NCBI GenBank assembly: GCA_022453515.1
Contig: JAJNNY010000013.1
Location: 1-64,000 of the forward strand
From: Astrocystis sublimbata
Taxonomy: Eukaryota > Ascomycota > Sordariomycetes > Xylariales > Xylariaceae
Direction: 5' to 3'
DNA length: 64,000 nucleotides
Below the pieces are notes generated by a model that worked only from the letters and a program-made list of their open reading frames with translations, did not search any database and was not told the DNA's origin. Shown here piece by piece: positions 1-10,484 of this stretch. Made by a program: the position numbers and the translations under genes. How positions within the stretch are numbered: position 1 is the stretch's first letter; the number at the start of each line of letters is the position of its first letter.

Positions 1-1468
1 GCTCGACTGGCGACTGGCACGATCAAGCACGCTGCTTGCACCGCTAGGTGTCGTTGGGGAGATGGACAATTTGCGAATGCCCAGTCAGTCTCCAGTCGCG
101 CAGAAATCAGTGTTCAACTGTCAACACGTACATAGGTACCTAAGGTAGGTAGGTACGAGTACTACTGCACCGCAGAGCAGGCAGCATCCAAAGGCTGGAA
201 GGCCAGTTGGCCGATACTGCCGCAAACTGCACTTTCTTCTTATTGCTCGGTCTGTCCAGGGCACTCACTCACTGGGCGAGCTGGGCGAGCTGGGCAGGCT
301 GGGCAGGCTTCCAAGTTCGAACCAAGGCCCTTCCGATGCCCGCTCCTACTAGAAGGTCGCTCCACGGTCTGACGGTCACACGGCCCAAGATAAAAACGGA
401 TGGCGAGATTTGAGATGTACGAGTACTCGTAAGTAAGCGTCGTTTGTACTGTTGTGAGACTCTCTGTATGGGGCGAGGGTGGTGCCCTGTCGAGCCCTGT
501 CGAGCCCTGTCGAGCCCTGTCTTCCCTTTACCTTGCAGAGCAGAAGTGGAAGAATCCATCGTCGCCACTCAGCGACCTTGCCTCGATCGTCTGACGGCGG
601 CTTCATGTTCGCGTACATAGTACATATGCAAATACTTACTAGTAGATACTACTATTTGTCTAAGCACGAATATTTGCGGATCCTTTTCGTATGTAAGTAC
701 ATACCCATACTTATGCGGATGTGTCTTCAGTCCTCACACGTCTTCGTACACTTATACTCATGCCCAGTGGCCTGGCGAGCCTAGCAAGCGAGGGAACGGC
801 ACAGCGACAATGACGGTGTCAGATGCACTGTGCCAGCCTTGGTGCGCGCTCTACTGAGTGCCTCTTTAGGTGCCTACCTAGGTACCTAGGTAGTACTCGT
901 ACGCCCGACTACCTAGGCGAGAACTACCTGCCCTCCCTCGCCCTCCATAGCATAAACACGCCATCCATAACAGGTTAGATGCATCCGCTACTGGAGCGTC
1001 ATAAATTGGCCAAGCACAGCAATCACATCACTTGGCTCGACTGGAAGCGAATTAATTGAGAATACTAGGTAGTACTTAGGCCCTTCGCCCCCACACCCGG
1101 CGAGATCTTCAATTGCAAGTTGCATCATCTTGTCTTGGGGGCCGCTTGTTATCCATGTGCACACAACCCGCCTGCGCCTACGAGCCTCATACGATACACG
1201 CCCTCGCACGCCTACTGCTCGACTGTTACTGACTAGGTAGGTAGCAGGCAGCCCTACAGGGCTCACTCGAGAACGCCCTCCCTGTCGACTGATACGCACG
1301 ATATGTACCGAGTGTGTTGTCCGATTCTGATACTGGATACTGGCGAGACTGGGGCACGCGAGGCACGCGCATGGGGACCAAACAGAGATCTTCACGCCAC
1401 CTAAGCACCAGGTACTACCTACCTACTGTCCAGTGAACCGGCGAACCAGCGAGCCAGCCGAGCCAGCC
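1..1468. other. Intergenic, outer left arm
   Basis: No gene is supported here. The stretch holds runs of GGTACCTA/CCTAGGTA words (about 130-160 and 865-905). At 481-521 a 10-bp tandem repeat with unit CGAGCCCTGT is present in three full copies plus a partial one. At 270-310 there are short GAGCTGGGC/AGGCTGGGC repeats. The end of this stretch would be the promoter and leader of the ALKBH6-like gene. Confidence 0.6.
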
Positions 1469-2253
1469 ATGGTGGCCGAGGCTGAGGCGACGAGAATGGA
1501 CGCACTGCCTGGGCTCTCGCTGCCCCCGTCCCTCGAAGGCGCACGTGTGCACCATTTGCCCTCCGCCGCTTTCTACATCTCCGAATTCATCACCGAAGCC
1601 GAAGAGAAACTCATCCTCGACAAGATAGTCTCCGCCCAAAGCCGCGGTGGAAGCAGCTGAGCCGCCGTCGACTGCAGGCTTGGCCCTCGGACCTCATCAA
1701 TAACAAGTTGGTGGATGCGCCCCTGCCACCATGGCTCGAAGCCCCCATCGTTACCCGCTTGCAGTCGCTTCCTCTCGATCAAGGCCGCCCGCACATATTC
1801 GCCGACAGCCCCCATACACGCCCAAACCACGTGCTCATCAACGAATATCCGCCCGGTGTTGGTATAATGCCTCACAAGGACGGCGCCGCCTATCATCCCA
1901 TCGTCTGCACAGTCAGCTTGGCTGCTTCTATATGCTTGAACATACATGAGATGAGGGGCGACGGCACGCTCAACAAGGACCCGTCTTGGAGGATCTTGCA
2001 AGAACCTAGAAGCCTTCTAATCACAACCGCGGATCTTTACACAGACTTTCTCCATGGCATCGATGACATTACGGAAGACACGCAGCTTTCGGAAGAGACA
2101 GTAGCGAATTGGTCCTTACTGCGACCGAGTTCACTATTCCACAGCGGCCGAAACATGCGCCAGACGCGAACTAGTCTTACCTACCGCGACGTACTAAATG
2201 TTTCAAAGCTGGATAAAAAGCTCGGTCTTCTGCTTGGCCAGCGGAAATGGTAG
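1469..2253 (+). pseudogene. ALKBH6-like dioxygenase, left copy, frameshifted
   Basis: This is the left-arm copy of the intact gene at 17911-18696. A CCC run at 1635-1637 replaces CCCC in the right arm, which shifts the frame after about residue 56 and stops at 1658-1660, leaving 63 residues. Downstream the original frame continues uninterrupted to the stop at 2251-2253, including the HxD iron motif and the C-terminal Arg-rich 2-oxoglutarate motif. The lesion is a lone homopolymer change in an otherwise identical copy, so a consensus error is at least as likely as true inactivation. Confidence 0.85.
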
Positions 2254-2274
2254 ACTCGCCTACGAAGGCCAAAG

Positions 2275-3317
2275 CTAAAACAACAGCGGTATCATCTTCC
2301 ATTTCCCTCGCACGCCGTCGCCGAACTTCTCGCTATACCACAGCTTGGTCCCGTTCGCAGTGACGCCTAGATTGACCGAGATAAACAAGCATGCGAGTAT
2401 CAGAGTCCGGTTGTACAACAGGCCTTCGGGAGCCGCCAATACCGCCATCGACAAGTAGATCAGGCATTCACAAGTATAGTGTGGGGAAACCAAGTACCGA
2501 AACATGCCCTCGTCTGGAAGCGAGTACTTCTTCAACCCAGCAAGATACCGATGGCATCGATATTGCATAACCACGCTGCGAGAAACACGGAGCTGGCAAT
2601 GATCGATTTTGGAGGCGGAAACTCGAGACCTAGACAGCTTGGGCCTGAACATTGTATCGCCCCTGCGTCCAGGTCAATACACGGTGAGGAATCTCGTAGG
2701 GGGCACAGCAACTCACTGGATCCCTCGATCCATACAGCTACACTTGTGCATAAGTAGAAGCCGTTTCCAAGTAGCCAATGGATAATCCACATGCTAGAGG
2801 ACGATGGTCGTAGGATAGCCAGGCACTCATACAGCCGCCTCGCTCCCTGCAGGCCCATCAGAAGCCAAGCCAGAAAAACCTGGCTCATAGTCATGGATGG
2901 CAATGCGCCTTTGGCAAGCTGATGCTGAACAATGAGCTGCAATACTGCTCCATTGGTGGCGAGCTGGGTCGCCCAGAATATCGTGCAACCCAAGGAGAGA
3001 ATGTAGAAGTGAATGAACCAAGAATGTGGAATCTGGCCCACCGACGTGAACCCACGTATGAGACGATAGAAAACCCCCGCGTTGGCATCGTCCTCAGGCT
3101 CCCGGTCGCTAACAACGCGGTCTTTCGAGCTCTTTGGAGATGCGGTAGCAGTATCGCGACAACTACGAGCACCATATTGTGTCAGTAGTCGCTGGGTCGT
3201 CTCTGGCACTGCGGCGACCGCTAGCACGGCGGCTGCGCTCAGCACGTAGAACAGCTGGCAGATTTCTGTCGGGCTAAGGGCCATCGCTTTGTCGAAGACT
3301 GAGGCAGCCACCTCCAT
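2275..3317 (-). pseudogene. DFG10-like polyprenol reductase, left copy, frameshifted
   Basis: This is the left-arm copy of the intact gene at 16846-17889. Two A residues at 2569-2570 pair with three T residues at 17593-17595 in the right arm. The missing base shifts the frame after Trp249 and gives a 261-residue product ending at 2532, followed by the remaining ~98 codons in another frame down to 2275. The lost part contains the SPHYTCE motif and the C-terminal membrane region conserved in steroid 5-alpha-reductase-type enzymes, so the truncated product should be inactive. As with the neighbouring gene, a consensus error is a serious alternative. Confidence 0.85.
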
Positions 3318-6300
3318 GTTGTTTGTATTCGGCGACTCGGCGAATTGGTGAATCACTGACGACTGAGGGGCATGTTGGTGGGTTGACTCGCCTCAGTTTT
3401 GACCTTTTTACATGGTGGAAGCCATGGGGAACTGCCACGAGCAATCTACTTTACCTAACCCAACTCAAGTAGCTTAAATGCATGTATGCATTTAAAACGT
3501 GTATTGACTGGCCGCCCAAGGTACCTAATCTAACCATGTCAACAACCTTTCTTTTTTTCATCTCTGGGGAGATTTCTTCTCCAACCTGCAAGCTACCTTT
3601 GTCATTGTATTTTCAAGGGCAATTCTATATAATGATCTAATTCATCACGTTGTAACTGTGAGGTTCGCAACGAAGCGTAAGGGGTAGGAGACAGGAAACA
3701 CTGTTGGTGTATTAGTTTATAGGATGGCTTGCGACTGACGCTGCCCTTAGGTTGAACGTGACCTCGACGGCTTTGTAATGACACCTCGGAGGCATATATA
3801 GATATATATATACGTACTTGTTGCCGTTGCCGTTGCTGTTCCCGTTCCTCATATCAAGTCATATGTCCGCTATGATTTGGCGTTTGAAACACCCAGTCCA
3901 ATCACGCATTCCCATCAATAGCAGCCTAACTCCGCTCTCTCTGTCTCTGGCGAGTAACTCCTTGTTTCGCAATGACTTTTGGCACACCTCTCGGGTGAAG
4001 AACCACAGATGGAGTCATCACCATCCTTGATTACGTGTAGCCAAGATAAAGCGTGCCGATATGAGCGGTATTCCAGTAACGTCCGACTTACTTAGGACAA
4101 ATGTTCTCTTCCTAAGCTTACTATGTTTTGCTCGTCGTTTAATCGTGCTACTTGTTCGAGCAGCATTCCTTGTATTATATCATGCGCAGGAGTACCTAAT
4201 AGCTATTACCCTGATATACTAGCTTCATGAGTTGCGAGGGTTGGCATATTCATCTCTGATATGAAATGAATCAATACTTCTGGTCCCAAAAGCCATTTCT
4301 ATTTACTGAGCGCGTAGTTCGATGTATCTCACCGCTGTTAACTTTAAGCAGTTCCTCAAGGGAGAACGGACGAGAGAGCGGGAGGAGACTAGCTCGCCAC
4401 TCTTACCTATAATATACACTCAGATGTTCTACAACAAGGTTTGGGCAAGAAAAACTTGTTGCTAGGTAGATGAAATGTTCCTGTTCATTCGCTGCCCACT
4501 AGAAGTTACAACAAAAAATACAGTTCAGCAGACAGGGTTGGACAGGAAGTCACCAGCGTTGAGATTTTACCAAGCCCACACACATCCTGGTGTTTTCATT
4601 TTGATCACTAACATGTAGGAAGAGTTGATTACTAGGGAAAGCTTTACTTATACTAGTCAGGTTTTTTTTGATTGATTATAACAATTACACATTACTAAGT
4701 ATTAGTTGGTGTCCCATTCATGGTTGCAGTTATGTGACGGCACAGAAGGCTGCCAACTTGAAGATTCAATCATCAGTGGCCACGAGTAATCATCAGGAAG
4801 CTGTGACATTGTAGATTCTTGTACGTTTGTGGCCTATATGCCTTAGCAACAAATCAACCAAATTCAATATAATGAACGGATAAGGTGTTCTACTTGAGTC
4901 TCTATGTAATATGTGTACCATGACCTCCCATCACACATTCGTAGTGTTTACCTAAGCCTTTGGGCATATCACATTCAACAACAACAAAAACAATAATAAT
5001 ATGACTTTACATTTTGTTGCGGGTTGGTGCGTTCTTACAAGACTCCGTGTGCGTCTCGAGGCACTGCTGCGTAAAGGTCCATGGGCAAGCTCTGTCACGA
5101 TTCACTCGCGTGATCGCATGTAGAAGTGATGCAAACCATCAAGCTACCAGACTGGATACCACCCTGCTGTTAGTATCATTGTGGCCTGGTATTGAATCCT
5201 AGTTTCCGACAGGCGCGCGTCAAGAAGTCCTCGATGTCAAGGTCATACCAGTGGCATGGTAAGAATATAATCCCAACACGCACTTGAGGACAACTGACTG
5301 TACTGATGTCCACGACATTCTGATTATAACCTTTATTGGAGTAATTGAATGGCTTCCGAGTCCCATGAATCGCCCAAAAAATGCCTTTATCGAGAGTAAA
5401 TAAGAACAACCCTCCCAACCCTGCAGGTTAACCTGTAGCTCTGTTTTTTAACATCGATCACGACTTCCTATAAAAACTATATTGAGAGTGGAAGTAGCGT
5501 GAGCTCGTATGCTCTGAGAAATTCGTTTAAAACACGAAGCTAACAATAGGTGGCGGCGAGCTGCCTAAAGATGGATGAAAGCTAAACATAGGTCAGATCC
5601 CAGTTTTCCATGACATATTGAATTTATATTGACGGCTGGACATCAAGCAACCGATAATTTATGCTTTTTCCAACATGGAACTTACTGAGTACTGGTCGAG
5701 TGCATTCACCATGCATGGCATGCTGATGGATACGCTGAACCTGCTCAATATACTACGACACATTGCCCACGACCACGATCTTGTAGTATCAATTCCCATG
5801 ACTGTATACTTCCTAGCTGGTGTGGTTCATTTAAATCATTTGAATGAAATGAAATGACTACGTATGCCTAGAAAGTTCCCGTTGAGGTATTCGAGATACA
5901 TACCATCATTCATGCTAATAGCAACCTTTTCTTTATATCATTGGTCCAAACCCGTTATGCAGATACTGGTCTGTAATGATCCTTTAAAGAAGCTGTATGA
6001 GAGAGCGTACGATAGCTACCATATAGTATGGACATATACCCATTGGTGTATCTTCGAATTTTCTCGATGAACAGTGTTGTTCATGAGCAATGGCCTTCCA
6101 CCAAGGTGACGGACGACCTCGCAGTTCAGGGAGTTAGAGTGCTGTAGCCAGACACGTCTGAGGCCTGCCCAGGTGACATAGGTGGAACCCGCAGTGCCGG
6201 ATAATCATCGGCTAATTGCGGGGTTTGACATCATGTCTGATTTTCCTGGAGTGCCCCACATGCCGCTCTTGAGTCTTGAGTCCAAGGGACGGACCTACCT

Positions 6301-6413
6301 AGGTGAACACTGCTATTGCTATCAATCACCCCAACCTCGAATCAACACCAGATCGACATCAAGCCAACATCACACTTTCATAGGAGCACATCGTGTTGCA
6401 GTATCTGGCAATC
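3318..6413. other. Intergenic, left arm between DFG10 and RBG1
   Basis: About 3.1 kb with no supported gene; the short frames present have no recognisable similarity. A near-perfect hairpin (10-bp stem, 2-base loop) sits at 3474-3495, about 160 bp upstream of the DFG10-like start. An AT dinucleotide tract lies at 3796-3812. A T8 run at 4662-4669 is T7 in the mirror copy. This divergent region must carry both promoters. Confidence 0.6.
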
Positions 6414-7886
6414 ATGTCGACAACTGTGGAGAAGGCAAGTATAAGACGAGGGTCGGATCGTTGTTGCTGGTATCGCTAACTGGTAAACAGATCAAGGAGA
6501 TCGAGTCCGAGGTATGTGTTCTCGGGTGCATTTTGAGTTGGCGAATGTGTGCTGATCGGCTGCATGATCACAGATGGCTCGGACTCAAAAAAACAAAGCT
6601 ACTTCGTTCCATCTTGGCCAGTTGAAAGCAAAATTAGCGAAGCTGAAGCGGGAGTTGCTCACGCCGTCTACCGGTGGTGGCAGCGGCGGCGGAGCGGGTT
6701 TCGATGTCGCCAGAACAGGTGTTGCTAGTGTTGGATTCATCGGATTTCCATCCGTCGGGAAAAGTACACTCATGAGTAGACTCACAGGCCAGCATTCCGA
6801 GGCGGCAGCGTATGAGTTCACGACCCTGACATCTGTGCCTGGCCAGGTCATGTACAACGGTACGCCTCGCCAATGGGATTATCATTACTCTTTTGCTGAT
6901 TTTAAATATTTGGATAGGTGCTCCACTGCAAATGATCGACCTTCCTGGTATCATTGAAGGAGCTAAAGACGGCCGAGGTCGTGGTCGCCAGGTCATTGCC
7001 GTTGCCAAGACATGCCATCTGATCTTCATAGTGTTGGATGTGAACAAGCCCTTAACAGACAAGCGAGTGATCGAGTCAGAATTAGAAGGGTTTGGAATCC
7101 GTATCAACAAAGAGCCACCGAACATCACTTTCAAGAAGAAGGACAAGGGTGGTCTCAATATCACGAGCACCCAGCCTTTAACCCACATCGACCACGACGA
7201 AATCAAGGCCGTGATGAATGAGTACCGAATCAATTCGGCTGATATTGCTATTCGATGCGATGCAACCATCGACGACCTAATTGATGTGTTGGAAGCGAGA
7301 GGTCGCAGCTACATACCCGTTATCTACGTCCTGAACAAAATCGATGCTATAAGTATCGAGGAACTAGATCTTCTGTACCGGATTCCGAACGCTGTACCGA
7401 TCAGCTCGGAACATGGGTGGAATGTCGATGAGCTGATGGAAGTCATGTGCGTATTGGATGCGGTGTCATGAAGAAATTGGTGTATGCGCTGACCTCTTTT
7501 CTTCCAGGTGGCAAAAGTTGAAACTAGTACGGGTCTACACAAAACCAAAGGGGAAACTGCCGGACTATTCGCAACCCGTCGTACTACGTTCTACGAAGTG
7601 TACCGTGGAAGACTTCGTGAGTTGACGTTTCCAAAACCTGCGCCGTGAATGAGCATTGTGGTTAACCGAAGATTTCCAAGTGTAATGCAATCCATCGAAC
7701 CATCACCGAGCAGTTCAAAAACGCAATCGTTTACGGCAAATCAGTAAAACACCAACCGCAACGTGTGGGGTTGTCGCACGAGCTGGCAGATGAGGACATT
7801 GGTAAATACACACTGCATCCACCCGGCGACTGATTGCTTGAGCATAAACTAATGTGTATGCCATAGTCACGATTGTGAAGAAATGA
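6414..7886 (+). CDS. RBG1: Developmentally regulated GTP-binding protein, RBG1/DRG1, left copy
   Basis: Seven exons: 6414-6434, 6491-6511, 6574-6859, 6918-7446, 7508-7616, 7681-7801 and 7867-7886, encoding 368 residues against about 367 in the family. DRG1/Rbg1 is a cytosolic Obg-related GTPase that works with a DFRP partner (Tma46) on ribosomes. Visible parts are a basic N-terminal helix region, P-loop GFPSVGKS (71-78), DLPG (117-120), NKID (249-252) and a C-terminal TGS domain ending in IVKK. The ATG at 6414 matches the family start. Intron 1 is a GC-AG intron (AAG|GCAAGT) and exon 2 is a 21-nt microexon. Two run-length differences from the right copy (7678, 7838) fall in introns 5 and 6 and do not affect the protein. 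Confidence 0.95.
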
Positions 7887-9678
7887 TTTGTCCTTGTTCG
7901 GGACAACTGCCTATTGCGCCTCGGATTGCGTGCTAAGGGGGTGTTTGGCCAATGCCGACATTGGTCAGTCACGCAGGTTTACGTGGTACAATATGATCAA
8001 CTCGCGTAGTACACAGCGCGTCTATGTGACACCAGTATAGTTGGAATGTACTCTGCGGATGTTGTGCGTCTGCACAAGGCTGGTGGACGGCTTGCATGAC
8101 CAATACACCATGACCATGGCTGCTTGCTTGTTCGGCGGTTCCAGGGACGAGGTGGCAGCCGATGCGGCAGGCCACAGCAGATTGTCAGTGTCAATTGCTC
8201 CATCTGGCAAAGAACTGAGATATTGCAGGGCGGGCATCATCACGTGAAAGTCAGTCATATGCGACAGCATCTGGGATAGAGGATGGCTCATAGAGAGAAT
8301 GGGATGGTGTCTCACATCGTGTTCCTATCACAGCCCGAACGGGAATGGGTGAGCACTGTCGACATAGTGCCGACCCAATACAATGCTACTCAATATGGTA
8401 TTGGAGGTGCACCTCCGTTGCATGGGAAGCCTGGAGAATTGTGCTCGAAAATGGCAATTGGGCACGAAAGGTTACATTATAATACGAGAGGTCTGGTCTA
8501 TCCGCATGAATAAATCACAATCCTGCGCGCGGCGAACATCCGGTCTCGGTTTTCTCACTTGAGCTCTCTAATCGTACCTTCTCAAACCTGCTTCCACCTC
8601 TGCCTGGTATTTGAATCATACACAAAACGCTTGGTGACTGCACTGACTGGGAGCTACAACATGCATCGCGGCATCGTCATATTTGAAGTAAGTATTGTGG
8701 GGCGGTGCAGCACCCCAAATTGTGCCGCATCTTACAATGATGAAATGATCAGTGCACCCAGGCGAGCCCAGGTAGACGAGGACCTGCAGCAACCGGGCCA
8801 CGTCTGCTGCGGCCGACTTTCCCGACAAGCGTGTGGGATGCAGGGCCAGCTCTTAGTGTGCTGTATAAGAGCCGTTGAGACACGCTCCACAACACCACCT
8901 GGCTGGCATACGGTGTGCTAGTACGTGGAGAAGAGCGCGCGACGAAATCAGCAGAGTGAAGTGAGACATGAATATTGCCGGTCGTGGGCTTGGGCTCATC
9001 CTATCGTTGCACGTAAACGATCGGAGCCTCTGGATGACCACCTGGGCGTCCAGACCAGTCAACGTCCAGAGTGTCCCTCCAACAAAAGGCCGAGGGTAGA
9101 CTGCCCCCTGCTCCAGCCTTTCAGAGCTCTGCTGTAGCCGCCGGCCAATGTCCACAATATCCTGCTACCTGACCTACTATGTACAATCGTGGAGAACGTT
9201 CCATACGATTTTGGGGAAGGATGGGGCGCTCTCGTTCAATCCTATCCAACAGCTGATATTTCTTGGCTCAACGATCTCGGTAGTCTTGACTAAAGCATTT
9301 GTCGCGCCTCGTCCGTTGCTCGGCTAGTCGGCGATTAGACTCGAACAAGTTTTTCTCGCTGAAAGTAGAAGCTGGTTGTGCAATTTAGGTTTTTATCTTG
9401 TGTCTCGATAGCGTGACTTCGGTAATAAAACGCGAAGTCGCAATATCCCGATGAGCCATTTCTACCGGATCTCATGTGTCCACACTGCGTACCTTACGAG
9501 CACTACACTGAACGCTCTGAGTTGTGGTGTTTGGCGATACTCCATACAGTGCTGCCGCATGGGAAAGCGCCTGCCAATTGGTAAGCTGTGGACGAGCCTG
9601 GGGACCTCCAGGATTCCCTGCTTACTCGGTTTTCCGATTTACTTACTTCTAAGTACCTAGTCACTTATGGTAGTGTAC
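7887..9678. other. Intergenic, left arm, RBG1 to central element
   Basis: No gene is recognised. On the minus strand an open frame from 9155 to 8616 is interrupted by a single TAA (8853-8855), mirrored at 11008-11547 in the other arm. A further 97-codon frame lies at 8022-8315 minus. These could be a decayed or multi-exon gene, but I recognise no domain, and codon content alone does not establish coding. Confidence 0.45.
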
Positions 9679-10484
9679 CAGGGTTGGCAAATTAGTACGT
9701 ACTAATGTTATACTACACTTTAGTATTTTAGTGACTACAGTGTAGTACGTGTCACGGCGAGCGTACTGAGAAGCTGGGACAAAGCCGGCAGCAGCAGCTA
9801 ATACTCTATTGACGAGAATATCAAGACTAAGGAGAGAAAGAGAAGAGAGAACTAGATACAGCGAGACAGTGTCTCTCTATATACGTATTGCCCTATGCGA
9901 ATCCTTTCCTCATCTAGTAGCAGCTTAGTCATGTGATAGGTCTACTGGCCGTGACAGTACGAGTACATACTATAATTAGTACTGATCTTAGGTACTACAA
10001 TTAATAAAGCAAAAATAAAAAGTTTGGATTTTTTTTTATAATATATTAGTATTAATGTAATATATTTATTAAAAGAAACTCGAAAATTATTATTTTGCTT
10101 TAATTAATTTTTCTAAATTTTTTTGTCAAAAATATAATACTATAATATACATTATCCTATTAACTACTATGTTATACATACAAAGTGAGACCTAGATCAT
10201 ATATTTAGAGTCTCGTATGCACGCCATAGACTACCATGCTAGCGCTACTAGATGAGGAAAGGATTCGCATAAGGCAATACGTATATAGAGAGACACTGTC
10301 TCGCTGTATCTAGTTCTCCTCTTCTCTTTCTCTCCTTAGTCTTGATATTCTCGTCAATAGAGTATTAGCTGCTGCTGCCGGCTTTGTCCCAGCTTCTCAG
10401 TACGCTCGCCGTGACACGTACTACACTGTAGTCAAAAATACTAAAGTTAGTATAACATTAGTACGTACTAATTTGCCAACCCTG
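9679..10484. mobile_element. Foldback (hAT-like) element at palindrome centre
   Basis: The segment begins CAGGGTTGGCAA at 9679 and ends with its reverse complement at 10484. Terminal inverted repeats run about 241-243 bp (9679-9921 and 10244-10484). A CAGGG-type terminus followed by TTGGC resembles hAT-superfamily ends, which is inference from the ends alone because there is no transposase. A 16-bp perfect palindrome lies near each end (9691-9706 and 10457-10472). The two terminal repeats differ by a substitution (CCCTA/CCTTA), a 2-bp indel near 9733 and other small indels, so they are more diverged than the flanking arms. A target-site duplication cannot be assessed because both flanks are themselves inverted copies; only GTAC abuts each end. 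Confidence 0.6.
9922..10243. other. AT-rich non-palindromic core between the arms
   Basis: These 322 bp are strongly AT-rich with long A and T runs (for example around 10008-10040 and 10080-10140) and no usable reading frame. The sequence is not self-complementary, so it is a genuine spacer rather than a hairpin tip. Composition differs sharply from the neighbouring arms. It could be the decayed interior of the element, possibly AT-biased by repeat-induced point mutation; that mechanism is inferred. Confidence 0.85.

Larger units (their letters stand above)
1..9921. repeat. Left arm of giant palindrome
   Basis: Bases 1-9921 read as the reverse complement of 10244-20164, with paired coordinates summing to 20162-20166 throughout. 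The arm contains ALKBH6-like, DFG10-like and RBG1 genes in mirror order to the right arm. Outside the central element I found only one-base run-length differences between arms: near 1032, 1061, 1635, 2569, 3617, 4662, 7678 and 7838. I found no substitutions in the stretches I compared, but this was not a base-by-base alignment. Base 1 is already inside the repeat, so the arm may continue beyond the window. Confidence 0.97.

Noticed and set aside
472..522. CRISPR-like array
   Set aside because: The repeats are 10 bp and directly abutting without spacers; this is a simple tandem repeat.
9451..9660. 70-codon frame beside the central element, present in both arms
   Set aside because: Too short, no domain, and its presence in both arms follows from the palindrome rather than conservation.
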